From Pseudomonadota bacterium (GTDB taxonomy: Bacteria; Chloroflexota; UBA5177; JAJPKF01): a DNA stretch of 64,000 bases. The notes beneath the pieces were generated by a model, which ran no database searches, was not told the DNA's origin, and saw nothing but the letters and a program-made list of their open reading frames with translations. Position numbers and translations under genes: made by a program. Numbering within the stretch: position 1 is the stretch's first letter; the number at the start of each line of letters is the position of its first letter. Below, in pieces: positions 39,183 through 48,545 of the stretch. Where the stretch lies: contig JAJPKF010000014.1 of the NCBI GenBank assembly GCA_021323865.1, forward strand, positions 1-64,000, in the 5' to 3' direction.

Positions 39183-40218
39183 AAGGGCGACCATACGCGG
39201 ATGTGGGATGTACGTGCCCGAGCGGGTCCTCACCAATCAGGACCTCGAGAAGATGGTCGACACCAGTGACGAGTGGATCACTCAACGTACGGGCATCAAG
39301 GAGCGACGCATCGCTGCCAAGGATGAGACGTCCTCTTCGATGGGCACCATCGCCGGCACGCGGGCTGTCGAGTCGGCAGGCATCGACGCCGGAGAAGTCG
39401 ATCTGGTCATTGTGGGTACCGCCACTCCCGATTACATGTTCCCGGCGACCGCCTGTCTCATTCAGGACAACCTGGGGATCCGGGGCGGCGCGTTCGACGT
39501 CGAGGCCGGGTGCACCTCGTTCATGTACGCACTCAGCACTGCCAGCTGCCTTGCCGCCTCGGGCGCATACCGCAACATCCTCGTCGTGGGCACCGAGGTG
39601 CTGTCTCGAATCATGGACTGGACTGATCGCAGCACCTGCGTCCTCTTTGGGGATGGGGCGGGGGCAGTCGTGGTAACCCCCAGCGAAGAGGGCACCTTTG
39701 ACCCCACCTTTGTCCTGGGAGCGGATGGCAGCGGCGGCTCGGCCCTCTTTCTCCCGGCTGGGGGCAGCTTTCAGCCCGCCAGCAGCGAAACAGTCAACCA
39801 GGGCCTCCACACCATTCGCATGGCCGGCCCCGAGGTCTTCCGTTTCGCGACACGGGTCGTGGTCGACTCGACCCGAGAGGTCATGAGCCGTCTGGCGCTC
39901 GGCCCCGAGGATATTGATCTCTTCATTCCGCACCAGGCCAACGAGCGCATCATCGACTCGGCCCTCAAGCGGCTCAGCTTCCCGGCAGAGCGCTGCTTCC
40001 TCAACATCGACCGTTACGGCAACACTTCGAGCGCCTCCATTCCCATCGCTCTCTGCGAGGCCGAGAAAGCCGGCCGGCTTCGGGCCGGCGCCACCCTGTT
40101 GATGGTGGGGTTCGGGGCGGGCCTTACCTGGGCCGCCGGGGCCATGCAGTGGCAGCTGACACCGGCATCCGTGAGCCGGCCGCGAGCCACTGATTCGCGG
40201 GAGCTCACCCCCGCCTAG
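39175..40218 (+). CDS. fabH: 3-oxoacyl-[acyl-carrier-protein] synthase III
   Basis: A 347-residue KAS III initiating fatty-acid synthesis. The triad is Cys113 (EAGCTSFMYAL), His253 (IPHQANERI) and Asn283 (YGNTSSAS). The conserved DEWITQRTGIKERR at about 32-45 binds CoA. ATG 39175 lies inside the accB end, with GGGAGAGG about 8 nt upstream, so translation is coupled. The last 30 residues (after QWQLTP) are a non-conserved tail. It ends 6 nt from PAP2 on the other strand. Confidence 0.96.
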   Translation: MSRRATIRGCGMYVPERVLTNQDLEKMVDTSDEWITQRTGIKERRIAAKDETSSSMGTIAGTRAVESAGIDAGEVDLVIVGTATPDYMFPATACLIQDNLGIRGGAFDVEAGCTSFMYALSTASCLAASGAYRNILVVGTEVLSRIMDWTDRSTCVLFGDGAGAVVVTPSEEGTFDPTFVLGADGSGGSALFLPAGGSFQPASSETVNQGLHTIRMAGPEVFRFATRVVVDSTREVMSRLALGPEDIDLFIPHQANERIIDSALKRLSFPAERCFLNIDRYGNTSSASIPIALCEAEKAGRLRAGATLLMVGFGAGLTWAAGAMQWQLTPASVSRPRATDSRELTPA

Positions 40219-40224
40219 TCGCAG

Positions 40225-40761
40225 TTATCCCGGCGCTCGGCGGCCTCCGACCGGTTCTGTCCGAAGCCACGAGGGAAGTCGTGCTTCCAGCCGGGGGACA
40301 AGCTGGCCAACGGCGACCACGGCTATCAACGTCCCCAGCCCGACGAACAGGGAGCTGCCCACCACGTCGATCACGTGATGGAGCCCTGCTCCCACCCGTG
40401 CCCAGTCAATCAGGAATGCCACAAGCGCTGCCGGGATGGCGACCCAGGAGCCGGCGACCAGGAGCAGCGCCACCAGCGCGGCGGCCAGCAGTGCATGGTC
40501 CGAGGGAAAGCCGTTGTCGCGTGCATGGGAGATCAGGGGCCGAACATGATCGACCACAAAGGGCCGCCGGTCGTCGTAGACCATGGCGCCCACCTGGGCA
40601 AAGCCGTAGGAGATGATCAACAGCAGCGCCGAGGTGAGCCCCCAGCGCAGCAGATCAATCCGGGGACGCCGGTAGAAGATGATGAGAAGGACGACGATCG
40701 TCACGGCCGCGTCCAGGTAGATCAAACGGGACGCGGCAAAGATGGTGACGGAGGCAGGCAT
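40225..40761 (-). CDS. PAP2-family membrane phosphatase
   Basis: A 178-residue membrane protein with about five helices and PAP2 motifs: RRPF in C1 position, FPSDHALLAAA in C2 (Ser-His), and RVGAGLHHVIDVVGS in C3 (Arg and nucleophile His). Small members include undecaprenyl-pyrophosphate phosphatases (BcrC type) and phosphatidylglycerophosphatases, so a lipid-phosphate role is likely. It is convergent with fabH and divergent from the VOC gene. Confidence 0.88.
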   Translation of the reverse strand: MPASVTIFAASRLIYLDAAVTIVVLLIIFYRRPRIDLLRWGLTSALLLIISYGFAQVGAMVYDDRRPFVVDHVRPLISHARDNGFPSDHALLAAALVALLLVAGSWVAIPAALVAFLIDWARVGAGLHHVIDVVGSSLFVGLGTLIAVVAVGQLVPRLEARLPSWLRTEPVGGRRAPG

Positions 40762-40823
40762 GCCCCATTGTCATCGCACAACCGGCTCTGGGATAGGGCC
40801 GATCATCAGACTGGGAGGAACGC

Positions 40824-41216
40824 GTGCCGGCGTATAAAACCGGAAAGATCTGCTACATCGAGATCCCCGCCGAGGACATAGAGACGTCGGCGCAGTTCTA
40901 CGCCTCGGCCTTCGACTGGAGCATCCGACAACGTGGGGACGGCGCAACCGCATTCGACGACACGGTTGGCGGAGTCAGCGGGACCTGGGTGACGGGCCGC
41001 CCGGCCATGACGGAGCCGGGTCTGTTGGTCTACGTCATGGTTGCCGACGCCCGTGCCACCTCAGGGCGCCTGGAGTCTCTGGGGGCCGAGATCGTCCAGC
41101 CGGTCGACCCGGCGGCTTCCGAAGTGTTCTTCACCTTCCGCGACCCCGCGGGAAATGTGCTGGGAGTGTATCAGCAGCCTGGGCTCGCCGCCGATGAAGC
41201 GACGGGTCAGCCGTAG
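40824..41216 (+). CDS. VOC-family (glyoxalase-like) protein
   Basis: A 130-residue single-unit VOC protein: KICYIEIPAEDIETSAQFYASAFDW at the start and FRDPAGNVLGVYQQ at the end, the usual beta-alpha-beta-beta-beta halves. It looks like the type with PAEDI... first-strand metal sites, but whether metal binds and which substrate is used is unclear. GTG 40824 has GGGAGGA about 7 nt upstream. It ends tail-to-tail with the methyltransferase, overlapping by 10 nt. Confidence 0.85.
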   Translation: MPAYKTGKICYIEIPAEDIETSAQFYASAFDWSIRQRGDGATAFDDTVGGVSGTWVTGRPAMTEPGLLVYVMVADARATSGRLESLGAEIVQPVDPAASEVFFTFRDPAGNVLGVYQQPGLAADEATGQP

Positions 41217-42241
41217 GGAGTCGCTCGACCTGATGTAGCTACCAGCTCCACGATCTCGTTGGGGCCGGCACGGTACGTGGCGCGCGCGGTCAGACCCATC
41301 GGGGCGGCGAGGCCGGCGATCTCCGCAGCCGAGCGCTCCCGCCCGCCAAAATACACCAGCATCCGAAGGTCCCGCTCAGTGTTGACCCGTGCTCCGCCGG
41401 CTCGTTCAATCACGAAGGTCCGACCGGTTTCACCAGCTGCTTCCGCGCACCGGCGGAGGATGGCTTGCGCATCATGGTCGTTCCAGTTGTGCAGGATAGC
41501 CGAGAGCAGATAGCCGCCCCGGTCGGCCGGCAGCGGATCGAAGAAGCTGGCGGCAATCGCGTCTGCTCGGTCGGAGATCGCCGCCTCAGCGAAGGCCAGC
41601 CGTGCGGCCGCCGCGGCGGCCGGGAGGTCCACAACCGTTCCGCGAAGCGTGGGAGAGCTTGTGAGCATGGCCTGGAGGAGACGGCCATTGCCGCCACCGA
41701 CGTCGACGACGTGTTGCAGCGATCCCCAGTCATAGGCCGCCACAATCTCCTCCGACTCGCGGCCCACGTCGGCGCCCATGAGGTTGTCGAAGGATTCCGC
41801 CAATTCGGGTGTCGCCGCCAGATCCTCCCAAAATGAGCGTCCGTAGCGGGCGGAGTACGCCGGCTCGCCGGTCTCGACCGAGTGCAGCAGCTCGATGAAG
41901 GCGAGATCTGCTCGCCCTACCGCTCCGCGCATATCCAGTCGCGCCCGCAGTCCGGCAGCATCGTCACTCAGGAGCGCTGCTCCAGGTGGGGTGAGGGAGT
42001 AAGAGTCCTCTTGATCCAGTCGAAACAGGTCGATCTGAACGAGGTGAGCCAGGAGTCGTTCCAGGGTCTTCTCGTCGACAGCGCATACACCGGCAAGGGC
42101 GTGGACCGACGTGTGGCCTTCGGCAAAGTGGTCGGCGAGGCGCAGCGTTGCCGCGACCCGTATGGCCGCGGGCGTTGCCAGCTCCGCCATCCGGCGGACT
42201 TCCTCTGCGGGGCTTTCGTCGGCCGGGTTTGCGCCGCTCAC
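41207..42241 (-). CDS. Class I SAM-dependent O-methyltransferase (methyltransferase_2 type)
   Basis: A 344-residue protein: an N-terminal winged-helix dimerisation region (1-100, with TPAAIRVAATLRLADHFA) and a C-terminal SAM domain with the motif VVDVGGGNGRLLQAML, then VVDLPAAAAAARLAF, SFFDPLP and LHNWNDHDA. The His in LHNWND is the usual catalytic base of plant-type and actinomycete O-methyltransferases acting on small phenolic or polyketide molecules. There are no biosynthetic genes around it, so the substrate is unknown. It follows a small minus-strand frame by 22 nt. Confidence 0.88.
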   Translation of the reverse strand: MSGANPADESPAEEVRRMAELATPAAIRVAATLRLADHFAEGHTSVHALAGVCAVDEKTLERLLAHLVQIDLFRLDQEDSYSLTPPGAALLSDDAAGLRARLDMRGAVGRADLAFIELLHSVETGEPAYSARYGRSFWEDLAATPELAESFDNLMGADVGRESEEIVAAYDWGSLQHVVDVGGGNGRLLQAMLTSSPTLRGTVVDLPAAAAAARLAFAEAAISDRADAIAASFFDPLPADRGGYLLSAILHNWNDHDAQAILRRCAEAAGETGRTFVIERAGGARVNTERDLRMLVYFGGRERSAAEIAGLAAPMGLTARATYRAGPNEIVELVATSGRATPYG

Positions 42242-42263
42242 CGTCGGTGTGGGCTCAGCGAAA

Positions 42264-42485
42264 TCAGATGTCCATGGCGATGGCCCACTCGCTGCGCAGC
42301 ACGGCCGCGTAGGTTTCGCCCGGCCTGGCCGATCCTGCCGTGGCGTCCTGAACGGCCTGAGCCCGTGCCTTCCGGGCGGTCAATCCCGGCCGGCGCTCGG
42401 CCTCGCCCACGACCTCCCACATGGCACCCTCGATCCGCCGAAGGACCACAAAGCCAGGGCCTCGCTTTTCTTGTGTCCTGCCCAC
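42264..42485 (-). CDS. Small hypothetical protein upstream of the O-methyltransferase
   Basis: A 73-residue frame from GTG 42485, with GAGGAGG about 9 nt upstream. It is polar with mixed charges (VLRRIEGAMWEVVGEAERRPGLT ... AVLRSEWAIAMDI). No family is recognised. It ends 22 nt before the methyltransferase start, on the same strand. The good ribosome site supports it. Confidence 0.5.
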   Translation of the reverse strand: MGRTQEKRGPGFVVLRRIEGAMWEVVGEAERRPGLTARKARAQAVQDATAGSARPGETYAAVLRSEWAIAMDI

Positions 42486-42656
42486 CTCCGGTGACCTCCT
42501 CGTGCCTCCGACTCCCAGGATTCTATGTCTGCCGTCGGGCTCCAATCCCGTCCTATCATGGGCCGGCATGGTTGGGTGCCATGGGGTCATCGGGATCTGC
42601 GCCCGGTAGGATGAGGCATCATCGCCGGGTTGAGTACGCAGCACAGCCGCGGTCCC

Positions 42657-43439
42657 ATGGCTCGTCTCCTGAAGACGGGGCTGCGCAAGGTTCCGGAGAT
42701 TACGGTCCTGTTCTGGGTCGTGAAGCTCCTCACGACGGCGATGGGGGAGTCGACCTCCGATTTCTTCGTCTTCCAAATCAACCCGTATGTAGCGGTCCTG
42801 TTGGGCTGCTTCGGCTTGGTTGTGTCGCTGGCCCTGCAGCTCGCCGCTCCCCGCTACGTCGCCTGGACGTATTGGCTCGCCGTCACCATGGTGGCCGTCT
42901 TTGGGACCATGGCCGCCGACGTGCTTCACGTCGTGCTGCACATTCCCTATCTCGTCTCAACCGTCTTCTTCAGCGTCTGTCTGGCCCTGGTCTTCACCGC
43001 GTGGTATGTCAGCGAACGCACGCTCTCCATCCATACGGTCTTGGCCGGACGGCGAGAGCTGTTCTACTGGGCCACCGTCATCGCCACCTTTGCTCTCGGC
43101 ACGGCTGCGGGCGATCTCACCGCCTCGACACTGGGGCTGGGCTACTTTGCTTCGGTTATCCTCTTCACAATCTGTTTCGCCCTGCCCGCGATCGGCTACG
43201 CGTGGTTCGGGCTGAACGAGGTATTCGCCTTCTGGTTTGCCTACGTGATCACGAGGCCGCTGGGCGCCTCGGTGGCCGACTGGCTGGGCAAGCCCTACCT
43301 CGGTGGACTGGGCTGGAGTGACGGCAAGGTAAGCCTGGTGCTCACGGCCCTGATCGTCATCTTCGTCGCCTGTCTGGCCGTTACCCGGCTCGACGTGGGC
43401 GACGTCGGAGCCGGCGTGGAACACGGGGAGATCCGATAG
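42657..43439 (+). CDS. COG4705-type integral membrane protein
   Basis: A 260-residue protein with about 8-9 membrane helices. The start VPEITVLFWVVKLLTTAMGESTSDF is characteristic of the COG4705 membrane-anchored family, repeated later as ELFYWATVIATFALGTAAGDL: an internal duplication of four-helix units is apparent. Function is unknown. TTG 42630 would add 9 residues; neither start has a clear Shine-Dalgarno. Confidence 0.8.
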   Translation: MARLLKTGLRKVPEITVLFWVVKLLTTAMGESTSDFFVFQINPYVAVLLGCFGLVVSLALQLAAPRYVAWTYWLAVTMVAVFGTMAADVLHVVLHIPYLVSTVFFSVCLALVFTAWYVSERTLSIHTVLAGRRELFYWATVIATFALGTAAGDLTASTLGLGYFASVILFTICFALPAIGYAWFGLNEVFAFWFAYVITRPLGASVADWLGKPYLGGLGWSDGKVSLVLTALIVIFVACLAVTRLDVGDVGAGVEHGEIR

Positions 43440-43791
43440 AGACGGCGGCCAGGCGGCCTCCCTCTCAATCCTGACGCCCATGGAGGCACCCTCTGTCCGG
43501 TCCCTGCGACGGAGCTGCCAGGTCGCACAACCGGGTTGACCTGAACACTCTTGACTGGTCGCGTGACTGGCTTCGGGCCCCACGCTCCAACCTTGCCGTG
43601 CGGATGCGCCGCATCCCTGCGGTCGGCCGAGCGGTTCATGGAGGAGGCCGGTCGGGTACGCTCAGAGGAACCGAAATCGACGCGGACAGGTGAGTCAGTG
43701 TGCCGAGCAGGGCAGTGGCTGCGTCTCACGTTCGGCGAGATCGTCGCCGCGCCGAGCGAGGCGGCCCCCTCAGCCGGCCAACTGGTCGGTC
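43440..43791. other. 352-nt gap without a supported gene
   Basis: Short frames occur on both strands, but none has a ribosome site, a domain or protein-like composition. The LigD-pol frame is open back to 43690, in non-conserved residues only. The promoter for the polymerase gene is presumably here; no clear -10/-35 pair was found. Confidence 0.5.
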
Positions 43792-44823
43792 GTGGCTGAG
43801 AACGTCGCCGTCGTGGAGGCGGCCGGCCGGGAGGTCCGCATCACCAGCCCCGACAAGGTGTTCTTCGCGGAGCGCGGAGACACGAAGTTGGATCTCGTCC
43901 GGTACTATCTGGCCGTCGAAGAGCCGCTCATGCGAGCCATAGGCGGCCGGCCCGTCCTGATGCAGCGCTTCCCGGACGGCGCTGGAGGGCCTTCCTTCTT
44001 TCAGAAGCGCGTCCCCGACTCCCGGCCCGACTGGCTGGAGACGACCATTGTCAGCACGCCGAACGGCACGACTTCTCGGGCATTGGTGGCCGCCGATCTG
44101 GCGCACGTTCTCTGGGCCGTGAATCTGGGCTGTCTCGGGTTCCACGCCTGGCCGTATCACGCCTTCGATCCCGACCATGCCGATGAGCTGCGATTGGACC
44201 TCGATCCGAGCCCGGGCGTCGATTTCCCCATGGTTCAAGAGGCGGCCCGTCTGCTGCGCTCCCTCCTCGCCGAACACGGCCTCACCGGCTTCCCCAAGAC
44301 CACCGGGAATCGGGGCATCCACGTCTATGTTCCACTCGAGCCGCGATGGACGTCGTATGACGTGCGCCACGCGGCCGTCGCGGTGGGGCGGGAGCTGGAG
44401 CGCCGCCATCCGCAGCTGATGACCATGGCCTGGTGGAAGGAGGAGCGAGGCACGCGGGTCTTCGTCGACTTCAACCAGAATGCTCCGCACAAGACGGTCT
44501 TCGCCGCCTGGTCCGTCCGCGCTCGGCCCGGCGCACAGGTCTCGACGCCCTTCGCCTGGGACGAGCTGGACCAGATCCACCCGGAGACGCTCACCATCGA
44601 TTCCGTTCCCGTACGGGTAGCATCCCAGGGAGATCCCTGGAGCGGCATCACCAGCTGTGCGCAGTCTCTCGAGCCCCTCCTGGCCATGCACGAGCGCGAC
44701 ACGGAAGCCGGCATCCCCGAAGCCCCCTGGCCGCCGCAGTATCCGAAGGTCGAGGGCGAGCCTACGCGGGTGGCGCCGAGCCGTGCCCGGAAGCGGCCCG
44801 AAGAGGAGGCGGGAGCCAGCTAG
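43792..44823 (+). CDS. LigD-type (AEP) DNA polymerase domain, stand-alone
   Basis: A 343-residue archaeo-eukaryotic primase-family polymerase of the LigD type. It has ITSPDKVFFAERGDTKLDLVRYY, QKRVPDSRPDWLE and CLGFHAWPYHAFDPDHADELRLDLDPSPG, whose LDLD pair holds metal-binding aspartates. TTGNRGIHVYVPLEP and TRVFVDFNQNAPHKT follow. LigD polymerases add ribonucleotides and fill gaps at broken ends, working with Ku. No ligase or phosphoesterase domain is fused. GTG 43792 is the first start that keeps only conserved sequence. Ku is at 21383-22204. Confidence 0.93.
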   Translation: MAENVAVVEAAGREVRITSPDKVFFAERGDTKLDLVRYYLAVEEPLMRAIGGRPVLMQRFPDGAGGPSFFQKRVPDSRPDWLETTIVSTPNGTTSRALVAADLAHVLWAVNLGCLGFHAWPYHAFDPDHADELRLDLDPSPGVDFPMVQEAARLLRSLLAEHGLTGFPKTTGNRGIHVYVPLEPRWTSYDVRHAAVAVGRELERRHPQLMTMAWWKEERGTRVFVDFNQNAPHKTVFAAWSVRARPGAQVSTPFAWDELDQIHPETLTIDSVPVRVASQGDPWSGITSCAQSLEPLLAMHERDTEAGIPEAPWPPQYPKVEGEPTRVAPSRARKRPEEEAGAS

Positions 44824-44849
44824 GTTCCACCGCCTCGACAGATCTGGCT

Positions 44850-45620
44850 TCAGTCGGCGATGTCGACGACCACCGGGGCGTGATCTGAGGGGAGCGTGCC
44901 CTTGCGAGCCTCGCGATCGATGTATGCGTCTTCGACTCGGGCCGCCAGTCCGCTGCTCAGCAGCACCAGATCGATGCGCATTCCCATGCCCTTGTGAAAG
45001 TTCCCCGCTCGATAGTCCCAGTAGGTGAAGGGCCGGCCCTTCAGGGCGCGCGGCTGCACGTCGACCAAGCCCAGCTCGGTCAGCGCGGTCACGGCCGAAC
45101 GCTCCTCCACAGTCACATGCGTTGATCCCACAAATGCCAGGGGATCCCAGACGTCATCGTCCGTGGGAGCGACATTGAAGTCTCCGCAGATGACCAGGTC
45201 TCCGGTCCCGGCTTCGGCCATGGTGGCGCTGACGAGCCCTTCCAGCCAGGCCAGCTTGTAGGCGAAGGCCGGGGAGCCTACCTCGCGCCCATTGGGAACA
45301 TACACGGAGCGGACTCGCACCCGGCCGCAGGTCGCGGCCAGCGTACGGGCCTCCGGCTCGGGAAAGCCCGGCTCGCCGTCGAAGCCCCGACGCACGTCTT
45401 CCAGCCCGACCTTGGAGAGGATGGCGACCCCGTTCCATCGGCCGGTGCCGTGGAGGGCCAGATCGTACCCCAGCGCCCTGATCTCGAGGGAAGGGAACTG
45501 CTCGTCGGCGACCTTCGTTTCCTGGATGCAGAGCACGTCCGGCTGCACCATCTCCAGCCATTGGACCAGCCGGGGCAGACGCGCGACGACGGAGTTGACG
45601 TTCCAGGTGGCGATTCTCAT
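44850..45620 (-). CDS. xthA: Exodeoxyribonuclease III-family AP endonuclease
   Basis: A 256-residue endonuclease/exonuclease/phosphatase-fold enzyme. Residues match the family: MRIATWNVNSV start, CIQETKV (Glu), SVYVPNGREV, VICGDFNVAPTDDD and SDHAPVVVDI (Asp-His). It cleaves DNA 5' to abasic sites and trims 3' ends, feeding base-excision repair. Adjacency to the LigD-type polymerase (converging, 26 nt apart) suggests a repair neighbourhood. Start ATG 45620; the frame is open 8 codons further. Confidence 0.93.
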   Translation of the reverse strand: MRIATWNVNSVVARLPRLVQWLEMVQPDVLCIQETKVADEQFPSLEIRALGYDLALHGTGRWNGVAILSKVGLEDVRRGFDGEPGFPEPEARTLAATCGRVRVRSVYVPNGREVGSPAFAYKLAWLEGLVSATMAEAGTGDLVICGDFNVAPTDDDVWDPLAFVGSTHVTVEERSAVTALTELGLVDVQPRALKGRPFTYWDYRAGNFHKGMGMRIDLVLLSSGLAARVEDAYIDREARKGTLPSDHAPVVVDIAD

Positions 45621-46000
45621 CTCGACGGCGAACGGTGTCCCCACGGCATGGCGTGCCGACGGCAGCTGGGTATGGCCTCTCGTGGCGCAATGCTCATCCC
45701 GACGGCAAAGCTCCCGTCATACACTCACCGCCCGCCGAAGCGGACTCAGCAGAGTGTAGCCGCCCAACCTCCAAGCCATGCACACCGCTCGATCACTCGT
45801 CGTGTGGCCGCCGCGCCGTCTGTGAGCACCATTAGGTACTGAAGCCGGCTCCGGCAGGTGTGGGGTTGGGCATGCGGGTCCGCTTTCCGAGGCATGCGGT
45901 ACGCTTTTCCGAGAGCGGCCATCCCGGCCGATGAGCTGGAGTGGAGGCCCCAGCATATGAAAAATCTGCCTTCTGGGCCAAGCCGGACTGTGAGCCGCGA
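45621..46000. other. 380-nt gap between xthA and a methyltransferase
   Basis: No gene is supported. The plus-strand frame of the methyltransferase is open back to a GTG at 45941, which would give 20 extra residues of uncertain status. No tRNA-like cloverleaf or terminator hairpin with a T-tract was seen. Confidence 0.45.
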
Positions 46001-46600
46001 ATGAACACAGGGCACTCGCGGCATCACCGGTTTTCTGGTCCCGTTCGGGGAACGCTGATGGCCTTCCTGCTGATCTACCGGCGAGGCATCGCCCCCGAAC
46101 CGGTCGTCGATCTGGCCGGTCTCGGCGCCGGGGACCGCCTGCTGGATATCGGCTGCGGACCGGGCACCCTGGCTCGCGCCGCGGCTCGTCGGTGCGCCGC
46201 CGTGGTCGGCGTCGATCCATCGCCCGAGATGATTCGGGTGGGCCGGGTGCTCAATGGCCTCCGGCGAGCGCGGTCTGTGCGTCTGGTGCGAGGTTCCGCA
46301 GAGCATCTGCCGGTGGCCAATGGATGGGCGACGGTGGTATGGGCGCTCCGCTCCGTTCATCACTGGGAGCATCGCCACGCCGGCCTCGCCGAAGCGTATC
46401 GAGTGCTGGCGCCCCGCGGCCGGCTCTTGCTGTTGGAACCACTGGTCGGTCCGGGCGAGCCCGGCGGGTTCACCCGTGAAGAGTTTGATCAGCTCGTTCG
46501 AGATGTCGAGGCGGCCGGCTTTGTCGAGGTGACCGTCAGCACCGTGCCGGGCGCGGCCGGTACGGTTAACGTACTTCACGCGCTGGTTCCAGAGCGATGA
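46001..46600 (+). CDS. Class I SAM-dependent methyltransferase
   Basis: A 199-residue methyltransferase with the SAM glycine motif RLLDIGCGPGTLARAAARR, the acidic loop VVGVDPSPEM, SAEHLPVANGWATVVWALRSVHHW and the strand GRLLLLEPLVG. Methyltransf_11 type; substrate unknown. ATG 46001 is the chosen start; GTG 45941, with GCTGGAG upstream, would add 20 residues. It precedes a GT39-type membrane protein by 37 nt on the same strand. Confidence 0.85.
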   Translation: MNTGHSRHHRFSGPVRGTLMAFLLIYRRGIAPEPVVDLAGLGAGDRLLDIGCGPGTLARAAARRCAAVVGVDPSPEMIRVGRVLNGLRRARSVRLVRGSAEHLPVANGWATVVWALRSVHHWEHRHAGLAEAYRVLAPRGRLLLLEPLVGPGEPGGFTREEFDQLVRDVEAAGFVEVTVSTVPGAAGTVNVLHALVPER

Positions 46601-46637
46601 AGCCGCCAGAGGTCTAGAGATCCCGCCTGACCCGCAG

Positions 46638-48128
46638 GTGTCGTCGCCGGCTGACCTGGCCCTGCGTTCAATCCTCATCCTCGCCGTCGCACTGTTGGCG
46701 TTGGAGATGGCGCTCTCGAGCCGGTACGGGTTCCACCGTGACGAGCTGTACTTCCTCGACTGTGCCCGCCACCTGCAGGGGGGCTACGTCGATCAACCGA
46801 TCATGGTGCCGCTGCTCGCCCGAATATCCCTGTGGCTGTTCGGAGTGTCCCTGAGCGGTCTCCGGGTGTGGGCAGCCCTGTCGGTCGCCGTCACCGTGGT
46901 CCTTGCCGCTCTCCTTGCTCGCGAGCTGGGTGGAGGGGCTCGAGCCCAGATACTGGCCGCTCTGTCGACGGCCACGATGCCGGTGCTGCTCGGTGTCGGC
47001 GACCTGCTCGAGCCGACCACGCTGGACATCATGTTCTGGACGGCGCTGGCTCTGGTCGTGGTCCGCATCGGCCGCACCGGCGACTGCCGCTACTGGATCG
47101 CCGGTGGTGTGGTGCTGGGCCTCGGTTTGGCCACCAAGCACAGCATCGGCTTCTTCGCCGCCGCCGTGGTGGTTGGGGCCCTGTTGAGTGGCGGATGGCG
47201 CCTGATCTTCAATCGCTGGGCTCTGGTGGGGGCGGCCATTGCCATCTGTTTCGCCATCCCGGATCTGTGGTGGCAAGCGCTGCACAACTGGCCGACCTTG
47301 GCGATGACGCAGACGCTCAATCAGGAGAATGGCGGAGTCGCCAACATCGGGACCTGGCTCGTGGGACAGCTCCTCATGGTCTGCATCGCCCTGATTTGGC
47401 TCTGGGTTCTCGGGATCCGATTCCTTTGGGGGTCGGGTCGTCCACTGTGGCGGGCGCTGGCGTGGGCGTTCGCGCTGCTCTTCGTGCTGTTTGCAGTCAC
47501 CACCGGCGCCAAGATCTATTACCTGGCAGCGGGGTACGTGTACCTCCTCGCCGCAGGCGCCGTGAGTATCGAGCGCTGGTGGATGGTGTACCGGATTCGG
47601 TCGATCCTGATCCTGGCGGCGACGGCGATCCTCACCGTTGTGGCAATGCCTTTGGTTCTGCCCGTCCTTCCCGCGAAGGACGCCGGGGTCAGCGCCGCTC
47701 TGGCCGAGCAGGTCGGGTGGCCCGAGCTGGACCGAACCGTAGCTCGGGTTTGGTTCTCACTCCCCGCCCGCCAGCGGGCCCAGGCCGTCATATTCACGGG
47801 TGACTACGGCGAGGCCGGCGCGATCAGCGAGCTGGGCCGGAGGGACGGTCTCCCCACCGCCGTCAGCGGCCACAACAACGAGTGGTTCTGGGGGCCTGGG
47901 AACCGGCGTGCCACCACCGTGGTAGCCGTGCAGCCGGGGCCGGAGGATGTCAGCGAGGCACAGGCGACTGCATATCTCCTCCGGTACTTCACCCACGTCC
48001 GGATCGCGGCCACGCTGCGCAATTCGGCCGGAGTGCACAACCAGGAGTGGGACGGGCATGTGTACCTATGCACCGGTCTCCGCCGACCCTGGGTCCGCAC
48101 CTGGCCGGAGCTGCGCCAATACAGCTAA
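46638..48128 (+). CDS. GT39-type membrane glycosyltransferase (ArnT/PMT-like)
   Basis: A 496-residue GT-C transferase: about 10-11 helices, with the outer-loop acid pair in GFHRDELYFLDCARHLQGGYVDQP at about residues 31-55, as in PMT/ArnT-like enzymes (Asp-Glu and a later Asp). Sugar from a polyprenyl-phosphate donor is presumably added to a lipid or protein at the outer face. The C-terminal 140 residues form a soluble extracytoplasmic domain. GTG start at 46638. Confidence 0.85.
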   Translation: MSSPADLALRSILILAVALLALEMALSSRYGFHRDELYFLDCARHLQGGYVDQPIMVPLLARISLWLFGVSLSGLRVWAALSVAVTVVLAALLARELGGGARAQILAALSTATMPVLLGVGDLLEPTTLDIMFWTALALVVVRIGRTGDCRYWIAGGVVLGLGLATKHSIGFFAAAVVVGALLSGGWRLIFNRWALVGAAIAICFAIPDLWWQALHNWPTLAMTQTLNQENGGVANIGTWLVGQLLMVCIALIWLWVLGIRFLWGSGRPLWRALAWAFALLFVLFAVTTGAKIYYLAAGYVYLLAAGAVSIERWWMVYRIRSILILAATAILTVVAMPLVLPVLPAKDAGVSAALAEQVGWPELDRTVARVWFSLPARQRAQAVIFTGDYGEAGAISELGRRDGLPTAVSGHNNEWFWGPGNRRATTVVAVQPGPEDVSEAQATAYLLRYFTHVRIAATLRNSAGVHNQEWDGHVYLCTGLRRPWVRTWPELRQYS

Positions 48129-48169
48129 GGCGCAGCCTTCCGGAGATAGCAGGCCCTAGAGTTGAGTAC

Positions 48170-48502
48170 ATGTCCTACGACGAGACCTTGGCCGCCCGGA
48201 TCCGGGAACGTTTGTCGGCAGAGCCCGACGTCACAGAAAAGAAGATGTTCGGCGGCCTGGCCTTTTTGGTCCGCGGCAACATGGCCATCGCCGCGAGCGG
48301 CGAGGGAGGAGCGCTCGTTCGTGTCGACCCCAATGAGTCTGAGACGCTGGTGTCGAATACGCCTGCCCAGGTCGCGCTGATGCGGGGGCGTGAAATGCCC
48401 GGCTGGCTGCGTGTCTCCGCTGACGACCTAAGGTCTGACGACGAGCTGGATACCTGGGTGCGGCGCGGGTCGGGTTATGCCCGATCTCTGCCTCCTAAAT
48501 AG
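48170..48502 (+). CDS. TfoX N-terminal-domain protein
   Basis: A 110-residue protein of the TfoX_N family: DETLAARIRERLSAEPDVTEKKMFGGLAFLVRGNMAI and DDLRSDDELDTWVRRG. In gamma-proteobacteria full TfoX triggers competence genes; these stand-alone N-terminal domains in other phyla have no known role. ATG 48170 starts just where the family begins. Single gene, 41 nt after the GT39-type gene. Confidence 0.85.
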   Translation: MSYDETLAARIRERLSAEPDVTEKKMFGGLAFLVRGNMAIAASGEGGALVRVDPNESETLVSNTPAQVALMRGREMPGWLRVSADDLRSDDELDTWVRRGSGYARSLPPK

Positions 48503-48545
48503 GGGCCGCTTCGCGCACCGCGCCCCCCCAGGCTGTCCCGGCCGC

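Noticed and set aside
41882-43321. 479-codon plus-strand frame
   Set aside because: Runs across the O-methyltransferase and the COG4705-type gene in a third frame; Arg/Pro-rich, without family.
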